The notes beneath the pieces were generated by a model. The model made no database searches. It was not told the DNA's origin and saw only the letters and a program-made list of their open reading frames with translations. A program made the translations under genes and the position numbers. Positions 26,448-36,675 of a stretch of 64,000 nt of DNA are shown piece after piece (the stretch's first letter is position 1; the number at the start of each line of letters is the position of its first letter). Location: assembly GCF_900199635.1 (NCBI RefSeq), contig NZ_LT962687.1:2666541-2730540 (forward strand), in the 5' to 3' direction. This DNA comes from Anaerotruncus massiliensis (ex Togo et al. 2026) (GTDB lineage: Bacteria > Bacillota > Clostridia > Oscillospirales > Ruminococcaceae).

Positions 26448-27272
26448 ATGGGAAAGATCAGTCAAAGGTATATCGAATTCGCCGCGCTGCTTGAAGAAGC
26501 CGGCAAACTGGAGCTTCAGGAAATCCAAGCGCGGTTCGGTGTGTCCGAATCGACCGCCCGCAGGATGTGCATCGAGGCGGAACGGGACGGTTTGGGCATC
26601 CGCGTCCAAGGCGGCGGCCTGCAGTCGCTGCGGCATGTTCCTTCTCACCCGGAGTATTCCTACGAGGTGCAGACGGTGGAGCATGTCCCCGAAAAGGCCG
26701 CGATCGGAAAATACGCCAGCAGCCTGGTGGAATCCAACGAGATTATTTTTGTTTCAGGCGGAACCACGACCCAGCAATTCATGAAGAACCTCGTCCGGCG
26801 GCTTGCGGACGGGGAAATCGAAAATGTCACCATCATGACAAATTCCCTGCTGATCATCGAGATGGCGGAGGATTTTATGCCGGTCATTCTGACAGGCGGT
26901 CAGTTCCGAAAGCGGCGGCGCGACGTGGCGGGGCACATCTCCGAGTCCGCGATCAGGGGCGCGCGTTTCGACAGGAGCTATATTGGCGTCGACGGCGTGG
27001 AACTGACCGACGGGCTGATTGCGTCGGATAACGAAACGGGCAATATGGACCGGCTCGTTACGGCGCGGTCCGATAAGGTGTATATCCTGGCGGACCACAG
27101 TAAGTTTACGTCAAAATCTTACATAAGCTATGAGCATTTTTTCCCCAAGCATGTCATTATCACCGATTCGCTCCTGGACAGCTACTACATCAATCTGGCC
27201 AAAGAGGTCGGCGTCTCTCTGCAGCTGGTCGACGTCGACGAATCCGGCGCAGATCATCTTTCCGTTGGGTGA
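26448..27272 (+). CDS. DeoR-family transcriptional regulator
   Basis: A 274-aa repressor-type regulator. The N-terminal winged helix-turn-helix is visible (LEEAGKLELQEIQARFGVSESTARRMCIEAERDG is the helix region, residues about 11-45). The C-terminal DeoR sensor domain has IIFVSGGTTTQQF, IMTNSLLIIE, ILTGGQFRKRRRDVAG, SYIGVDGVEL and ILADHSKF, the usual sugar-phosphate-binding fold. The start is MGKISQRYIEF; its ribosome-binding site is weak, suggesting coupling to the isomerase 43 bases upstream. It probably represses both divergent operons until a phosphorylated intermediate appears. Confidence 0.92.
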   Translation: MGKISQRYIEFAALLEEAGKLELQEIQARFGVSESTARRMCIEAERDGLGIRVQGGGLQSLRHVPSHPEYSYEVQTVEHVPEKAAIGKYASSLVESNEIIFVSGGTTTQQFMKNLVRRLADGEIENVTIMTNSLLIIEMAEDFMPVILTGGQFRKRRRDVAGHISESAIRGARFDRSYIGVDGVELTDGLIASDNETGNMDRLVTARSDKVYILADHSKFTSKSYISYEHFFPKHVIITDSLLDSYYINLAKEVGVSLQLVDVDESGADHLSVG

Positions 27273-27296
27273 ATGCGGCCGCCGTGTAATCTGCCG

Positions 27297-27335
27297 AACA
27301 AGCCGCCCCGGGCTTTTGCCCGGAGCGGCCTGTTT
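27297..27335 (+). terminator. Terminator after deoR-family gene
   Basis: A 12-bp stem with one mismatch (GCCGCCCCGGGC / GCCCGGAGCGGC), loop TTTT, extended by AACA/TGTT, with a short T-run. Confidence 0.65.
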
Positions 27336-27432
27336 CCCTGCTTCACGGTAAATCGACAGGCGTCCTCCGCCGGCAAAGCGCCCCGAACCAAAAAACGCGC
27401 ACGGAACCAGCTATTTTTGCGCATCTTTCCGC

Positions 27433-27461
27433 TTGACATCGGCGGCGTTTGGCATTACGCT
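27433..27461 (+). promoter_or_regulatory. Probable promoter of the DAHP synthase gene
   Basis: A perfect TTGACA (27433-27438) with a 17-base spacer to TACGCT (27456-27461), a weak -10, about 40 bases before the start codon. Confidence 0.6.
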
Positions 27462-27501
27462 GTTACGGTACGGAACGAACCGGCAAAACGGAGGCAACCA
27501 T

Positions 27502-28533
27502 ATGGCAATGCAACTGAACAAGCAGCTGCCGCTGCCCGCGGATCTCAAGGCGGAATACCCGCTCTCCGGGGAGATCACCGGGGTCAAGGCGCGGCGCGAC
27601 GCGGAAATCCGCGATATCTTCACCGGGCGTTCGGACAAGTTCGTCGTCATCGTCGGGCCCTGCTCGGCCGACAACGAGGACGCGGTCTGCGACTATGTGT
27701 CGCGGCTGGCTTCCCTCAACGACAGGCTTTCCGACCGTCTCATGCTCATCCCCCGCATCTACACGAACAAGCCCCGCACCACCGGCGAGGGCTACAAGGG
27801 CATGCTCCACCAGCCCGAGCCGGACAAGGCGCCCGACCTGCTGGCGGGCATCATCGCCATCCGGCGGATGCACACCCGGGCGATCATGGAAAGCGGACTC
27901 ACCTCCGCCGACGAGATGCTCTACCCGGAAAACCGCAGCTACCTCGACGACCTGCTCTCCTACGAGGCGGTCGGCGCGCGTTCGGTGGAAAACCAGCAGC
28001 ACCGCCTGACCGCGAGCGGGATGGACATCCCCGTGGGGATGAAGAACCCGACGAGCGGCGATTTCGTTGTGACGCTCAATTCAGTTTTCGCCGCGCAGCA
28101 TCCCCACAACTTCATCTACCGCGGCTGCGACGTCACCACCGGCGGCAACGACCTCGCGCATGTCATCCTGCGCGGTGGCGTGGACAAGTACGGCACCACG
28201 ATCCCCAACTACCACTACGAGGACCTTGTGCGCCTCATGGAGATGTACGGCGAGCGCAGCCTCCAAAATCCCGCCGTGATCGTGGATGTCAACCACTCCA
28301 ATTCGAACAAGCAGTATAAGGAGCAGATCCGCATCGTCAGCGAGGTGCTCCACAGCCGCAATTACAATCCCGACCTCAAAAAGCTCGTCAAGGGCGTGAT
28401 GATCGAAAGCTACCTCGAGGAGGGCTGCCAGAAGATCGGCGGGACGCACATCTATGGCAAGTCGATCACCGATCCCTGCCTCGGCTGGGCCGACACTGAA
28501 AAGCTCCTCTATAAAATCGCCGAAAACTGCTGA
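27502..28533 (+). CDS. aroF: 3-deoxy-7-phosphoheptulonate (DAHP) synthase, class I
   Basis: A 343-aa enzyme condensing phosphoenolpyruvate and erythrose 4-phosphate, the first step of aromatic amino acid synthesis. It belongs to the AroF/G/H class: VVIVGPCSADNEDAV, IPRIYTNKPRTTGEGYKGM, VGMKNPTSGDF, DVTTGGNDLAHVILRGG, VIVDVNHSNSNKQY and GVMIESYLEEG are all in place, covering the PEP and metal sites. GGAGG precedes MAMQLNK. No ACT or chorismate mutase domain is fused. It is monocistronic with its own terminator. The symbol is by class only; the feedback amino acid is unknown. Confidence 0.93.
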   Translation: MAMQLNKQLPLPADLKAEYPLSGEITGVKARRDAEIRDIFTGRSDKFVVIVGPCSADNEDAVCDYVSRLASLNDRLSDRLMLIPRIYTNKPRTTGEGYKGMLHQPEPDKAPDLLAGIIAIRRMHTRAIMESGLTSADEMLYPENRSYLDDLLSYEAVGARSVENQQHRLTASGMDIPVGMKNPTSGDFVVTLNSVFAAQHPHNFIYRGCDVTTGGNDLAHVILRGGVDKYGTTIPNYHYEDLVRLMEMYGERSLQNPAVIVDVNHSNSNKQYKEQIRIVSEVLHSRNYNPDLKKLVKGVMIESYLEEGCQKIGGTHIYGKSITDPCLGWADTEKLLYKIAENC

Positions 28534-28537
28534 AACG

Positions 28538-28580
28538 GCGGAAGGCGCCCGGCATTGCCGGGCGCCTTCCGCTTTGTTTT
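28538..28580 (+). terminator. Strong terminator of the DAHP synthase gene
   Basis: A perfect 16-bp stem (GCGGAAGGCGCCCGGC and its complement) with a 3-base loop, then TTTGTTTT. Confidence 0.93.
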
Positions 28581-28587
28581 CATCCGG

Positions 28588-28842
28588 TCAGCCGAGCAGC
28601 TTGAAGATCGAAACGATCTTGTTGAGCGACCCGATGGGATCCTGCATATTCAGCAGGTTCCCCAGGATGCCCTTCGGCCGGTTCCCGTTCCCGTTCTGCG
28701 CCGCGCCTCGGTTCATCTGCTGCGGGCGCCCGGATGGCCGGGACATCTGCCGCGGCCCCATCTGCCGCTGTGCCGTCTGCTGCTGGCGGGGCTGCCGCAT
28801 GGCCTGGCGCTGGGGCGTCTGGCCGGGTTGACGATTCTGCAT
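28588..28842 (-). CDS. Small Gln/Arg/Pro-rich protein with hydrophobic C-terminal helix
   Basis: An 84-aa protein of unknown function. Residues 1-50 are low complexity, dominated by Gln, Arg, Pro and Met (TPQRQAMRQPRQQQTAQRQ). The last 25 residues (GILGNLLNMQDPIGSLNKIVSIFKLLG) look like an amphipathic or membrane-associating helix pair. The start is the second Met, because GGAGG lies 5 bases upstream of it. The basic tract could bind nucleic acid or membrane phospholipid. It is convergent with the DAHP synthase gene and shares that terminator region. Confidence 0.6.
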   Translation of the reverse strand: MQNRQPGQTPQRQAMRQPRQQQTAQRQMGPRQMSRPSGRPQQMNRGAAQNGNGNRPKGILGNLLNMQDPIGSLNKIVSIFKLLG

Positions 28843-29091
28843 AAAAACCTCCATGCGCCCGGCTTTGCCGGATCAGGCCAATCCCCGCCGCGCGGCGGGA
28901 CCGGCCCGCGCTTTTGCCGGGCGGCGAAAGGACCGCGTTTTTTCGCGATTTCCTCTTAATGCCATCCTATGCGAAAAACGGCCGGCCGCCACGCCGTCCG
29001 TTTCTTTTTTCGTTTGGATTTTCCTGCGCGCCCATCGGTTCCCTCTGATCATTTCGCAGAAATTGCAGACAATAATGCCGAGGTGATTAAA

Positions 29092-29265
29092 ATGGAACAG
29101 CCTTTGAACCAGAAGATCCCTCCCGAACCCCGGCGGACAGTCCTGTCGGAACAGGACCTCCGGGCGCTGTCCCAGCGGTTCGGCTCCACGCGCTCCTACC
29201 AGGGCAGCGTCGTCGGCATCACCGACGAACGCATGCGCCAGCTGGCGGAGCACTTTACACCATGA
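29092..29265 (+). CDS. Small 57-aa protein of unknown function (first of three)
   Basis: A soluble 57-residue protein with no recognisable domain: MEQPLNQKIPPEPRR, then a helical SEQDLRALSQRFGS and ITDERMRQLAEHF. AGGTG precedes the ATG. It is followed at once by two more tiny ORFs and a strong terminator, indicating a small operon. About 235 gene-free bases precede it; they hold GC-rich repeats and no convincing promoter hexamers. Confidence 0.5.
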   Translation: MEQPLNQKIPPEPRRTVLSEQDLRALSQRFGSTRSYQGSVVGITDERMRQLAEHFTP

Positions 29266-29279
29266 GCGGAGGCGGCAGC

Positions 29280-29450
29280 ATGCAGACAAGCGATCTTTAC
29301 GACCTGATCGCACAGGACGGCAGGGCGCACCGGTTTTTCGCCGCCCTGCCCGACGGCGTGCGCGACGCGGTGAGCTGGCAGGCCAAAAGCCTTCACAGCT
29401 TCCCCGAGCTGCAGGCCTGTGCGCAGGAGCTGCTCAGCGACTACGACTGA
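29280..29450 (+). CDS. Small 56-aa protein of unknown function (second of three)
   Basis: A soluble, probably helical 56-residue protein beginning MQTSDLYDLIAQDGRAHR and ending ELQACAQELLSDYD, with FFAALPDGVRDAVSWQAK between. The pattern of an LPDxVRDAV turn and a C-terminal SFPELQxxAxELL helix recalls short conserved clostridial proteins of unknown role (impression only). The ATG at 29280 is chosen because GGAGG lies 7 bases upstream; an ATG at 29262 overlapping the previous stop is also possible. Confidence 0.6.
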   Translation: MQTSDLYDLIAQDGRAHRFFAALPDGVRDAVSWQAKSLHSFPELQACAQELLSDYD

Positions 29451-29461
29451 GGGGGAATTCG

Positions 29462-29584
29462 ATGGATCAGCCCCTGGAGTACTATCCCATCCACTATGAT
29501 GAGCTGGAAAGCTACCTCGTCGGCTACCTCAACGGCGAAGAGGCCGGCGGCGGGGAAAACGACATCCGAAGCGTGATCTGCTGA
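29462..29584 (+). CDS. Tiny 40-aa acidic protein (third of three)
   Basis: A 40-residue acidic ORF, MDQPLEYYPIHYDELESYLV followed by a Gly/Glu-rich segment and ending RSVIC. GAGGGGG lies about 5 bases before the ATG. Its stop is directly followed by a terminator, which supports it being the last gene of the mini-operon. The MDQPLE opening echoes the MEQPLN of the first ORF. Function unknown. Confidence 0.5.
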   Translation: MDQPLEYYPIHYDELESYLVGYLNGEEAGGGENDIRSVIC

Positions 29585-29611
29585 ACGGGGCCGCGGCCCC
29601 GTTCTTTTTTT
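29584..29611 (+). terminator. Terminator of the mini-ORF operon
   Basis: A self-complementary 9-bp stem (AACGGGGCC / GGCCCCGTT) with a 2-base loop, then C and T7, starting in the stop codon of the 40-aa ORF. Confidence 0.9.
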
Positions 29612-29614
29612 GTC

Positions 29615-29647
29615 AAAAAGCCGTCCCCGCATGTGGGACGGCTTTTT
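29615..29647 (-). terminator. Bidirectional terminator facing the dehydrogenase gene
   Basis: A 13-bp stem (AAAAAGCCGTCCC / GGGACGGCTTTTT) with a 7-base loop; A5 on the left gives the T-tract for the minus-strand operon, T6 on the right serves the plus strand. Confidence 0.88.
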
Positions 29648-30607
29648 TCATTCTTTGTTCACGACGTTGACCGGGCGGCCCGCCAGAAACGCCCGCAGGT
29701 TCTCCACGGCCACGTCCATCAGCCGCCGGCGGCTCTCCCTGGGCGCCCAGGAGATATGCGGGGTGATCAGGCAGTTCTTCGCGCTGAGGAGCGGATTGTC
29801 CGCGCGGATGGGCTCGTCGGACACCACGTCCAGCCCCGCGGCGTACACCTTCCCACTGTTCAGCGCGGCGGCGAGGTCCTCCTCCACGATGAGCGGGCCG
29901 CGCGAATTGTTCAGAAGGATCACCCCGTCCTTCATCTTCGCGATGCTCTCCCGGTTGATGATCCCGCGCGTCTTCGGAAAGAGCGGGCAGTGCAGAGCGA
30001 TCACGTCCGAATCCGCCAGGAGGACGTCCAGCGGGACGTATTCCCCGAGGGCGCGTCCCTCGTCGCAGGGGAACGCATCGTACGCGAGCACCCGCATCCC
30101 CATCGCCTTAGCGATCTTCCCGGTCGCCCGGCCGATCCGCCCAAAGCCGATGATCCCCATCGTCTTGCCGTCCAGCTCGATCAGCGGATAGTCCCAAAAG
30201 CACCAGTCGGGACCCTGCTGCCAGCGCCCGGCGTGCACCGCCTCGCTGTGATGGGCCACATGGTGGCAGATTTCGAGCAGCATCGCGATCGCATACTGCC
30301 CGACGGCGGCGGTCCCGTAGGTGGGGACGTTGCAGACGGGGATGCCGCGCTCCCGCGCGGCGGCGACGTCCACGACGTTGTAGCCGGTCGCCAGCACGCC
30401 GATAAACCGGAGCGCGGAACAGTCCTCGATGACCTCCCCCGGGAGCGGGACCTTGTTGGTGTAGACCGCCTCGGCGTCCCCGATCCGTTCCCGGACCAGC
30501 TCGGGCGGCGTGCGGTCGTAGACCGTCAGCTCGCCGAGTGCCTCCAGGCCCGACCAGCTCAGGTCGCCGGGGTTTTCGGTATATCCGTCCAGCACCACGA
30601 TTTTCAT
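29648..30607 (-). CDS. D-isomer 2-hydroxyacid dehydrogenase (hydroxypyruvate reductase-like)
   Basis: A 319-aa NAD(P)-dependent dehydrogenase acting on a D-2-hydroxyacid such as glycerate or lactate-type substrates. It shows IGVLATGYNVVDV, the Rossmann motif GFGRIGRATGKIAKAMGMRVLAYD, and the catalytic Arg (NNSRGPL), Glu (VEEDLAAAL) and His (TPHISWAP). AAGGAGG precedes the ATG. It is the last gene of the leuD-chromate transporter run. Sequence pattern suggests a glycerate dehydrogenase/hydroxypyruvate reductase, but substrate is uncertain. Confidence 0.9.
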   Translation of the reverse strand: MKIVVLDGYTENPGDLSWSGLEALGELTVYDRTPPELVRERIGDAEAVYTNKVPLPGEVIEDCSALRFIGVLATGYNVVDVAAARERGIPVCNVPTYGTAAVGQYAIAMLLEICHHVAHHSEAVHAGRWQQGPDWCFWDYPLIELDGKTMGIIGFGRIGRATGKIAKAMGMRVLAYDAFPCDEGRALGEYVPLDVLLADSDVIALHCPLFPKTRGIINRESIAKMKDGVILLNNSRGPLIVEEDLAAALNSGKVYAAGLDVVSDEPIRADNPLLSAKNCLITPHISWAPRESRRRLMDVAVENLRAFLAGRPVNVVNKE

Positions 30608-30624
30608 AACCTGCCTCCTTATCG

Positions 30625-31152
30625 TTATCTGACCAGCACAAGGCCGAGCAGCGCCCCCGCCAGAATGACGGTGGGAATGCTTCTCTTTGCAAGCAGCAGC
30701 GCCCCCGCCGCCGCCCCGATGACGACCGCCGGCCAGAGCGGCGCGCCGTTTAAAAAATAGTTTGCCTGCCCGAGCGGGACGGCGACCGCGAGGATCATGC
30801 CGATGCATATCGGGCGGACGCCGTAGAGCGCGTTCTGCAGGAACCGGTTCTGCCGGAACTTGACCATAAAGTGGCAGGCGAGCATGCAGACGGTGAGGGA
30901 GGGGGTCATCACCCCGAGCGTGGTGGCGATCGCGCCCGGCAGGCCCGCCACCTGGATGCCGACGAAGGTCGCGCAGTTGATGCCGAGGGAACCGGGCGTC
31001 ATCTCCGCAATCGCCACGATGTCCGAGAGCTGCTCCATCGTCATCCAGTGGTGAGCAAGCATCTCCTGGTTGATGAAGGGGATCATCGACAGGCCGCCGA
31101 AGCTGCAAAAGCCGATCTTGAGGTAGCTCCAGTAGAGCTGCAAGCAGATCAT
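30625..31152 (-). CDS. Chromate transporter family protein, C-terminal-type half
   Basis: A 175-aa membrane protein with the CHR-family motif FCSFGGLSMIPFINQEM near the N-terminus and about five to six hydrophobic segments. In many bacteria CHR proteins are single polypeptides with two such halves; here the halves are two genes joined by an ATGA overlap. Despite the name, short-chain CHR pairs often occur without chromate exposure and may move other anions. It is cotranscribed with leuD-like and dehydrogenase genes. Confidence 0.88.
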   Translation of the reverse strand: MICLQLYWSYLKIGFCSFGGLSMIPFINQEMLAHHWMTMEQLSDIVAIAEMTPGSLGINCATFVGIQVAGLPGAIATTLGVMTPSLTVCMLACHFMVKFRQNRFLQNALYGVRPICIGMILAVAVPLGQANYFLNGAPLWPAVVIGAAAGALLLAKRSIPTVILAGALLGLVLVR

Positions 31153-31703
31153 CCCCGCACCCCCCTGAGCATGAGCCCCGCGGCCGCGCCGAGCAGCACC
31201 ACGAGGATGTTGTTGATCGGAAGGAAAAGGCAGATCAGAAAGCCCCCCAGCACGATCCCGTACTGGACCTTCTCCTGGATGGCGATGGAGCGCAGGCCGG
31301 CGGCCGCGGAGAGGATGATCGGCACGACGGCGGCGCGCACGCCGACCATGGCGCGCGCGATATAAATGTTGCGGCGGAACTGCTCGTAGAAGACCGTGAC
31401 CACCGACAGCACGGCGACGGAGGGCGCGGCCACGCCCACGGCGGCGATGACGCCGAGCGGCACCCCGCCCACGTGGTAGCCGAACATTACGGCGATGTTG
31501 ATGACCATGATGCCGGGGAACGACCGTCCCACCGACACGATATCCAGCAGGTCCTCCTTGGAGATCCAGCCGCGCTTGTCGACGAATTCCCTCTGGAGCT
31601 GCGCCACGATGCTCCAGCCGCCCCCAAAGGTGAAGAGCCCGATCTTAAAGAGCAGCAGGAAACAGCAGAGCGGCCTGGGAAGCCCGCGCCTTGCATCCAA
31701 CAC
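31149..31703 (-). CDS. Chromate transporter family protein, N-terminal-type half
   Basis: A 184-aa membrane protein with the CHR motif GLFTFGGGWSIVAQLQREFV and the VSVGRSFPGIMVINIA helix typical of the N-terminal half of ChrA. The GTG start at 31703 is chosen because a G-rich ribosome-binding site precedes it and no ATG lies before the first helix. The stop overlaps the next gene (ATGA), so the two halves are made together and probably form a heterodimer. Confidence 0.85.
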   Translation of the reverse strand: MLDARRGLPRPLCCFLLLFKIGLFTFGGGWSIVAQLQREFVDKRGWISKEDLLDIVSVGRSFPGIMVINIAVMFGYHVGGVPLGVIAAVGVAAPSVAVLSVVTVFYEQFRRNIYIARAMVGVRAAVVPIILSAAAGLRSIAIQEKVQYGIVLGGFLICLFLPINNILVVLLGAAAGLMLRGVRG

Positions 31704-31792
31704 CCCACCCCCGTCCTTTCGACGCGCGCAGGGATTCCCCCGCCCTTTTGAGGCGGGAGAATCCCGTCCGCCCGTTTTTTGCGGCGGCCGGT

Positions 31793-32278
31793 TCAGTCCA
31801 GACCACCATGCGCCTTGTAATAGGGAATCAGCCCTCCCGCGCGCACAAGCCCGGCCAGCTGGACGGGAAAGGCCGGGAAAGGGCAGTCCCCCCTCCCCTC
31901 CACACTTATGATACCCGCCTCGACGTCCACCGTCAAGCGGTCGTACTCCTCGACCCGCGGCGCGCAGACAATCGGGAGGATGTCCAGGTTCACGCCGCCC
32001 CGGTAAAAATTGCGGCTGAAGGAGCGCGCGACCACACAGCGGATGCCCGCCGACTTCATCACCAGCAGAATCTGCTCCCGGGAGGAGCCGCAGCCGAAAT
32101 TTTCCCCCGCCACGAGAATATCCTTCGGCTGCAGGCTCTGCGCCAGGTCGGGCCTGCACGATTCGAAGAGGTTTCCCGCCAACTCCTCCGGCGGCGCGCC
32201 GCCGCCGAGGTACTGCCCGCCGATGATCTGGTCGCCGCTGACGTTGTCCCCGAGCAGCCGCGCTCTTCCTTCGATCAT
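31793..32278 (-). CDS. leuD: 3-isopropylmalate dehydratase small subunit-like
   Basis: A 161-aa aconitase-family small (swivel-domain) subunit. It has [15 protein letters not shown], the signature [37 protein letters not shown] and a C-terminal [10 protein letters not shown] strand. The subunit needs a large [4Fe-4S] partner, LeuC; the only partner here is the broken fragment immediately upstream, so this subunit may be an orphan. Its ATG overlaps the stop of that remnant (4 bases). Substrate could be isopropylmalate or another 2-hydroxyacid dehydratase substrate. Confidence 0.88.
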   Translation of the reverse strand: MIEGRARLLGDNVSGDQIIGGQYLGGGAPPEELAGNLFESCRPDLAQSLQPKDILVAGENFGCGSSREQILLVMKSAGIRCVVARSFSRNFYRGGVNLDILPIVCAPRVEEYDRLTVDVEAGIISVEGRGDCPFPAFPVQLAGLVRAGGLIPYYKAHGGLD

Positions 32279-32550
32279 CCCGCGTCACCTCCCGCCGTAA
32301 GATACCCCTCCAGCGCCGAACAGGCCGCCACCAGCGGGGATGCGATGTAGATTTTTCCCCTGCCGCCGCCCATGCGGCCCGCCGCGTTGCGGTTGGTGGT
32401 GGAGACCACCGTCTCCCCATCCGCAATGAGGCCCCCGTGGATGCCGGCGCAGGGCCCGCAGCAGGGGGGCAGGATTTGCGCGCCCGCCTCGAGCAGCACG
32501 CGGTAGACGCCCGAGTGGGTCACGACCTAGACCTGTTTGCCGGGAAGCCC
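32275..32550 (-). pseudogene. leuC: leuC (isopropylmalate dehydratase large subunit) remnant
   Basis: Only the last 80 or so residues of an aconitase-type large subunit remain: [27 protein letters not shown] and [17 protein letters not shown], which are the iron-sulfur ligand and C-terminal motifs. Full-length LeuC is about 420 aa. The open frame begins with GTG at 32523, just after an in-frame TAG at 32527-32529 that interrupts what looks like ...[15 protein letters not shown]. Further upstream the family similarity vanishes. Loss of the first 330 residues removes most of the active site, so I call it a pseudogene. Confidence 0.75.
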
Positions 32551-32630
32551 TCCAGTGCGTCCGGGGCCGCGGGAGCGGCCTTCTGCGAAGGGGCCGCCGG
32601 GGCGGCCGCGGGCGAACCTTTTTTGACAAA

Positions 32631-32658
32631 TTGACTATTTTCGTTTTTACTGTATCCT
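32631..32658 (+). promoter_or_regulatory. Possible promoter of the LysR-dehydrogenase chimera
   Basis: TTGACT (32631-32636), a 16-base spacer and TATCCT (32653-32658) in an AT-rich stretch between divergent genes. The spacer from 32551 to 32620 is GC-rich and shows no gene. Confidence 0.45.
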
Positions 32659-32723
32659 ATAACCACTGATTTGTCTAATATTTAATCCTCATATGAATCA
32701 TAACTTTTTATCATGAAATTTCA

Positions 32724-36190
<3,467 letters not shown>

Positions 36191-36243
36191 AACGCCTCCC
36201 CTCTCCCCCGCGCGGCCGCACGCCCAAATACCCGGCCCGCCGT

Positions 36244-36498
36244 TCAGGGGTCCCCGTGTGCAAGGTAGTGTAAAAGCGCCTCCTTCAGCGTTCTGTTTTC
36301 ATCGCTGAAGCTGATTTTGACCGGGACGCCGTCCACCAGGAAGCAATAGGGATTGCCCGTCCGTTCGATCAGGCGTTCCAGCCTCCCGGCGGGCGGCCGG
36401 GAAGCGTCCGTCCAAACGTCCGCAAGCTCTGCGAGCCCGGAGATCTCCGGGTCCCGAATGTCCGCGCGGCGCATGGCGTCAAGTTCGGCGCGAGTCAA
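36244..36498 (-). CDS. Small mobile-element accessory protein (DUF6870-like)
   Basis: An 84-aa soluble protein: MTRAELDAMRRADIRD at the N-terminus, a middle with PPAGRLERLIERTGNPYCFLV, and VKISFSDENRTLKEALLHYL at the end. The ERTGNPYCF...VKISF...L pattern is one I associate with short proteins (DUF6870) found beside recombinases in clostridial mobile elements. It lies 53 bases upstream of the recombinase and in the same direction, so they are probably cotranscribed. Biochemical role unknown. Confidence 0.7.
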   Translation of the reverse strand: MTRAELDAMRRADIRDPEISGLAELADVWTDASRPPAGRLERLIERTGNPYCFLVDGVPVKISFSDENRTLKEALLHYLAHGDP

Positions 36499-36580
36499 TG
36501 GCCTTCCCCCTCTCGCCTAATTGCTATGCCCGGCACGGCCTTTCCTTGCATGTCCCCGCGTATTTGGCGGCACGCCAGAG

Positions 36581-36618
36581 AAAGGGCCGCTCAACTCTTG
36601 CGAGTTGAGCGGCCCTTT
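36581..36618 (-). terminator. Terminator of the liv-glp operon
   Basis: A perfect 17-bp stem (AAAGGGCCGCTCAACTC and its complement) with a 4-base loop, placed after glpK. The T-tract is short on both strands. The stretch 36499-36580 to its left holds nothing recognisable. Confidence 0.85.
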
Positions 36619-36675
36619 TGGATTTGATCCGCCGCCGTCGGAGCATAGGACGGCGCGGCATTTTCCTTCGCCCGG

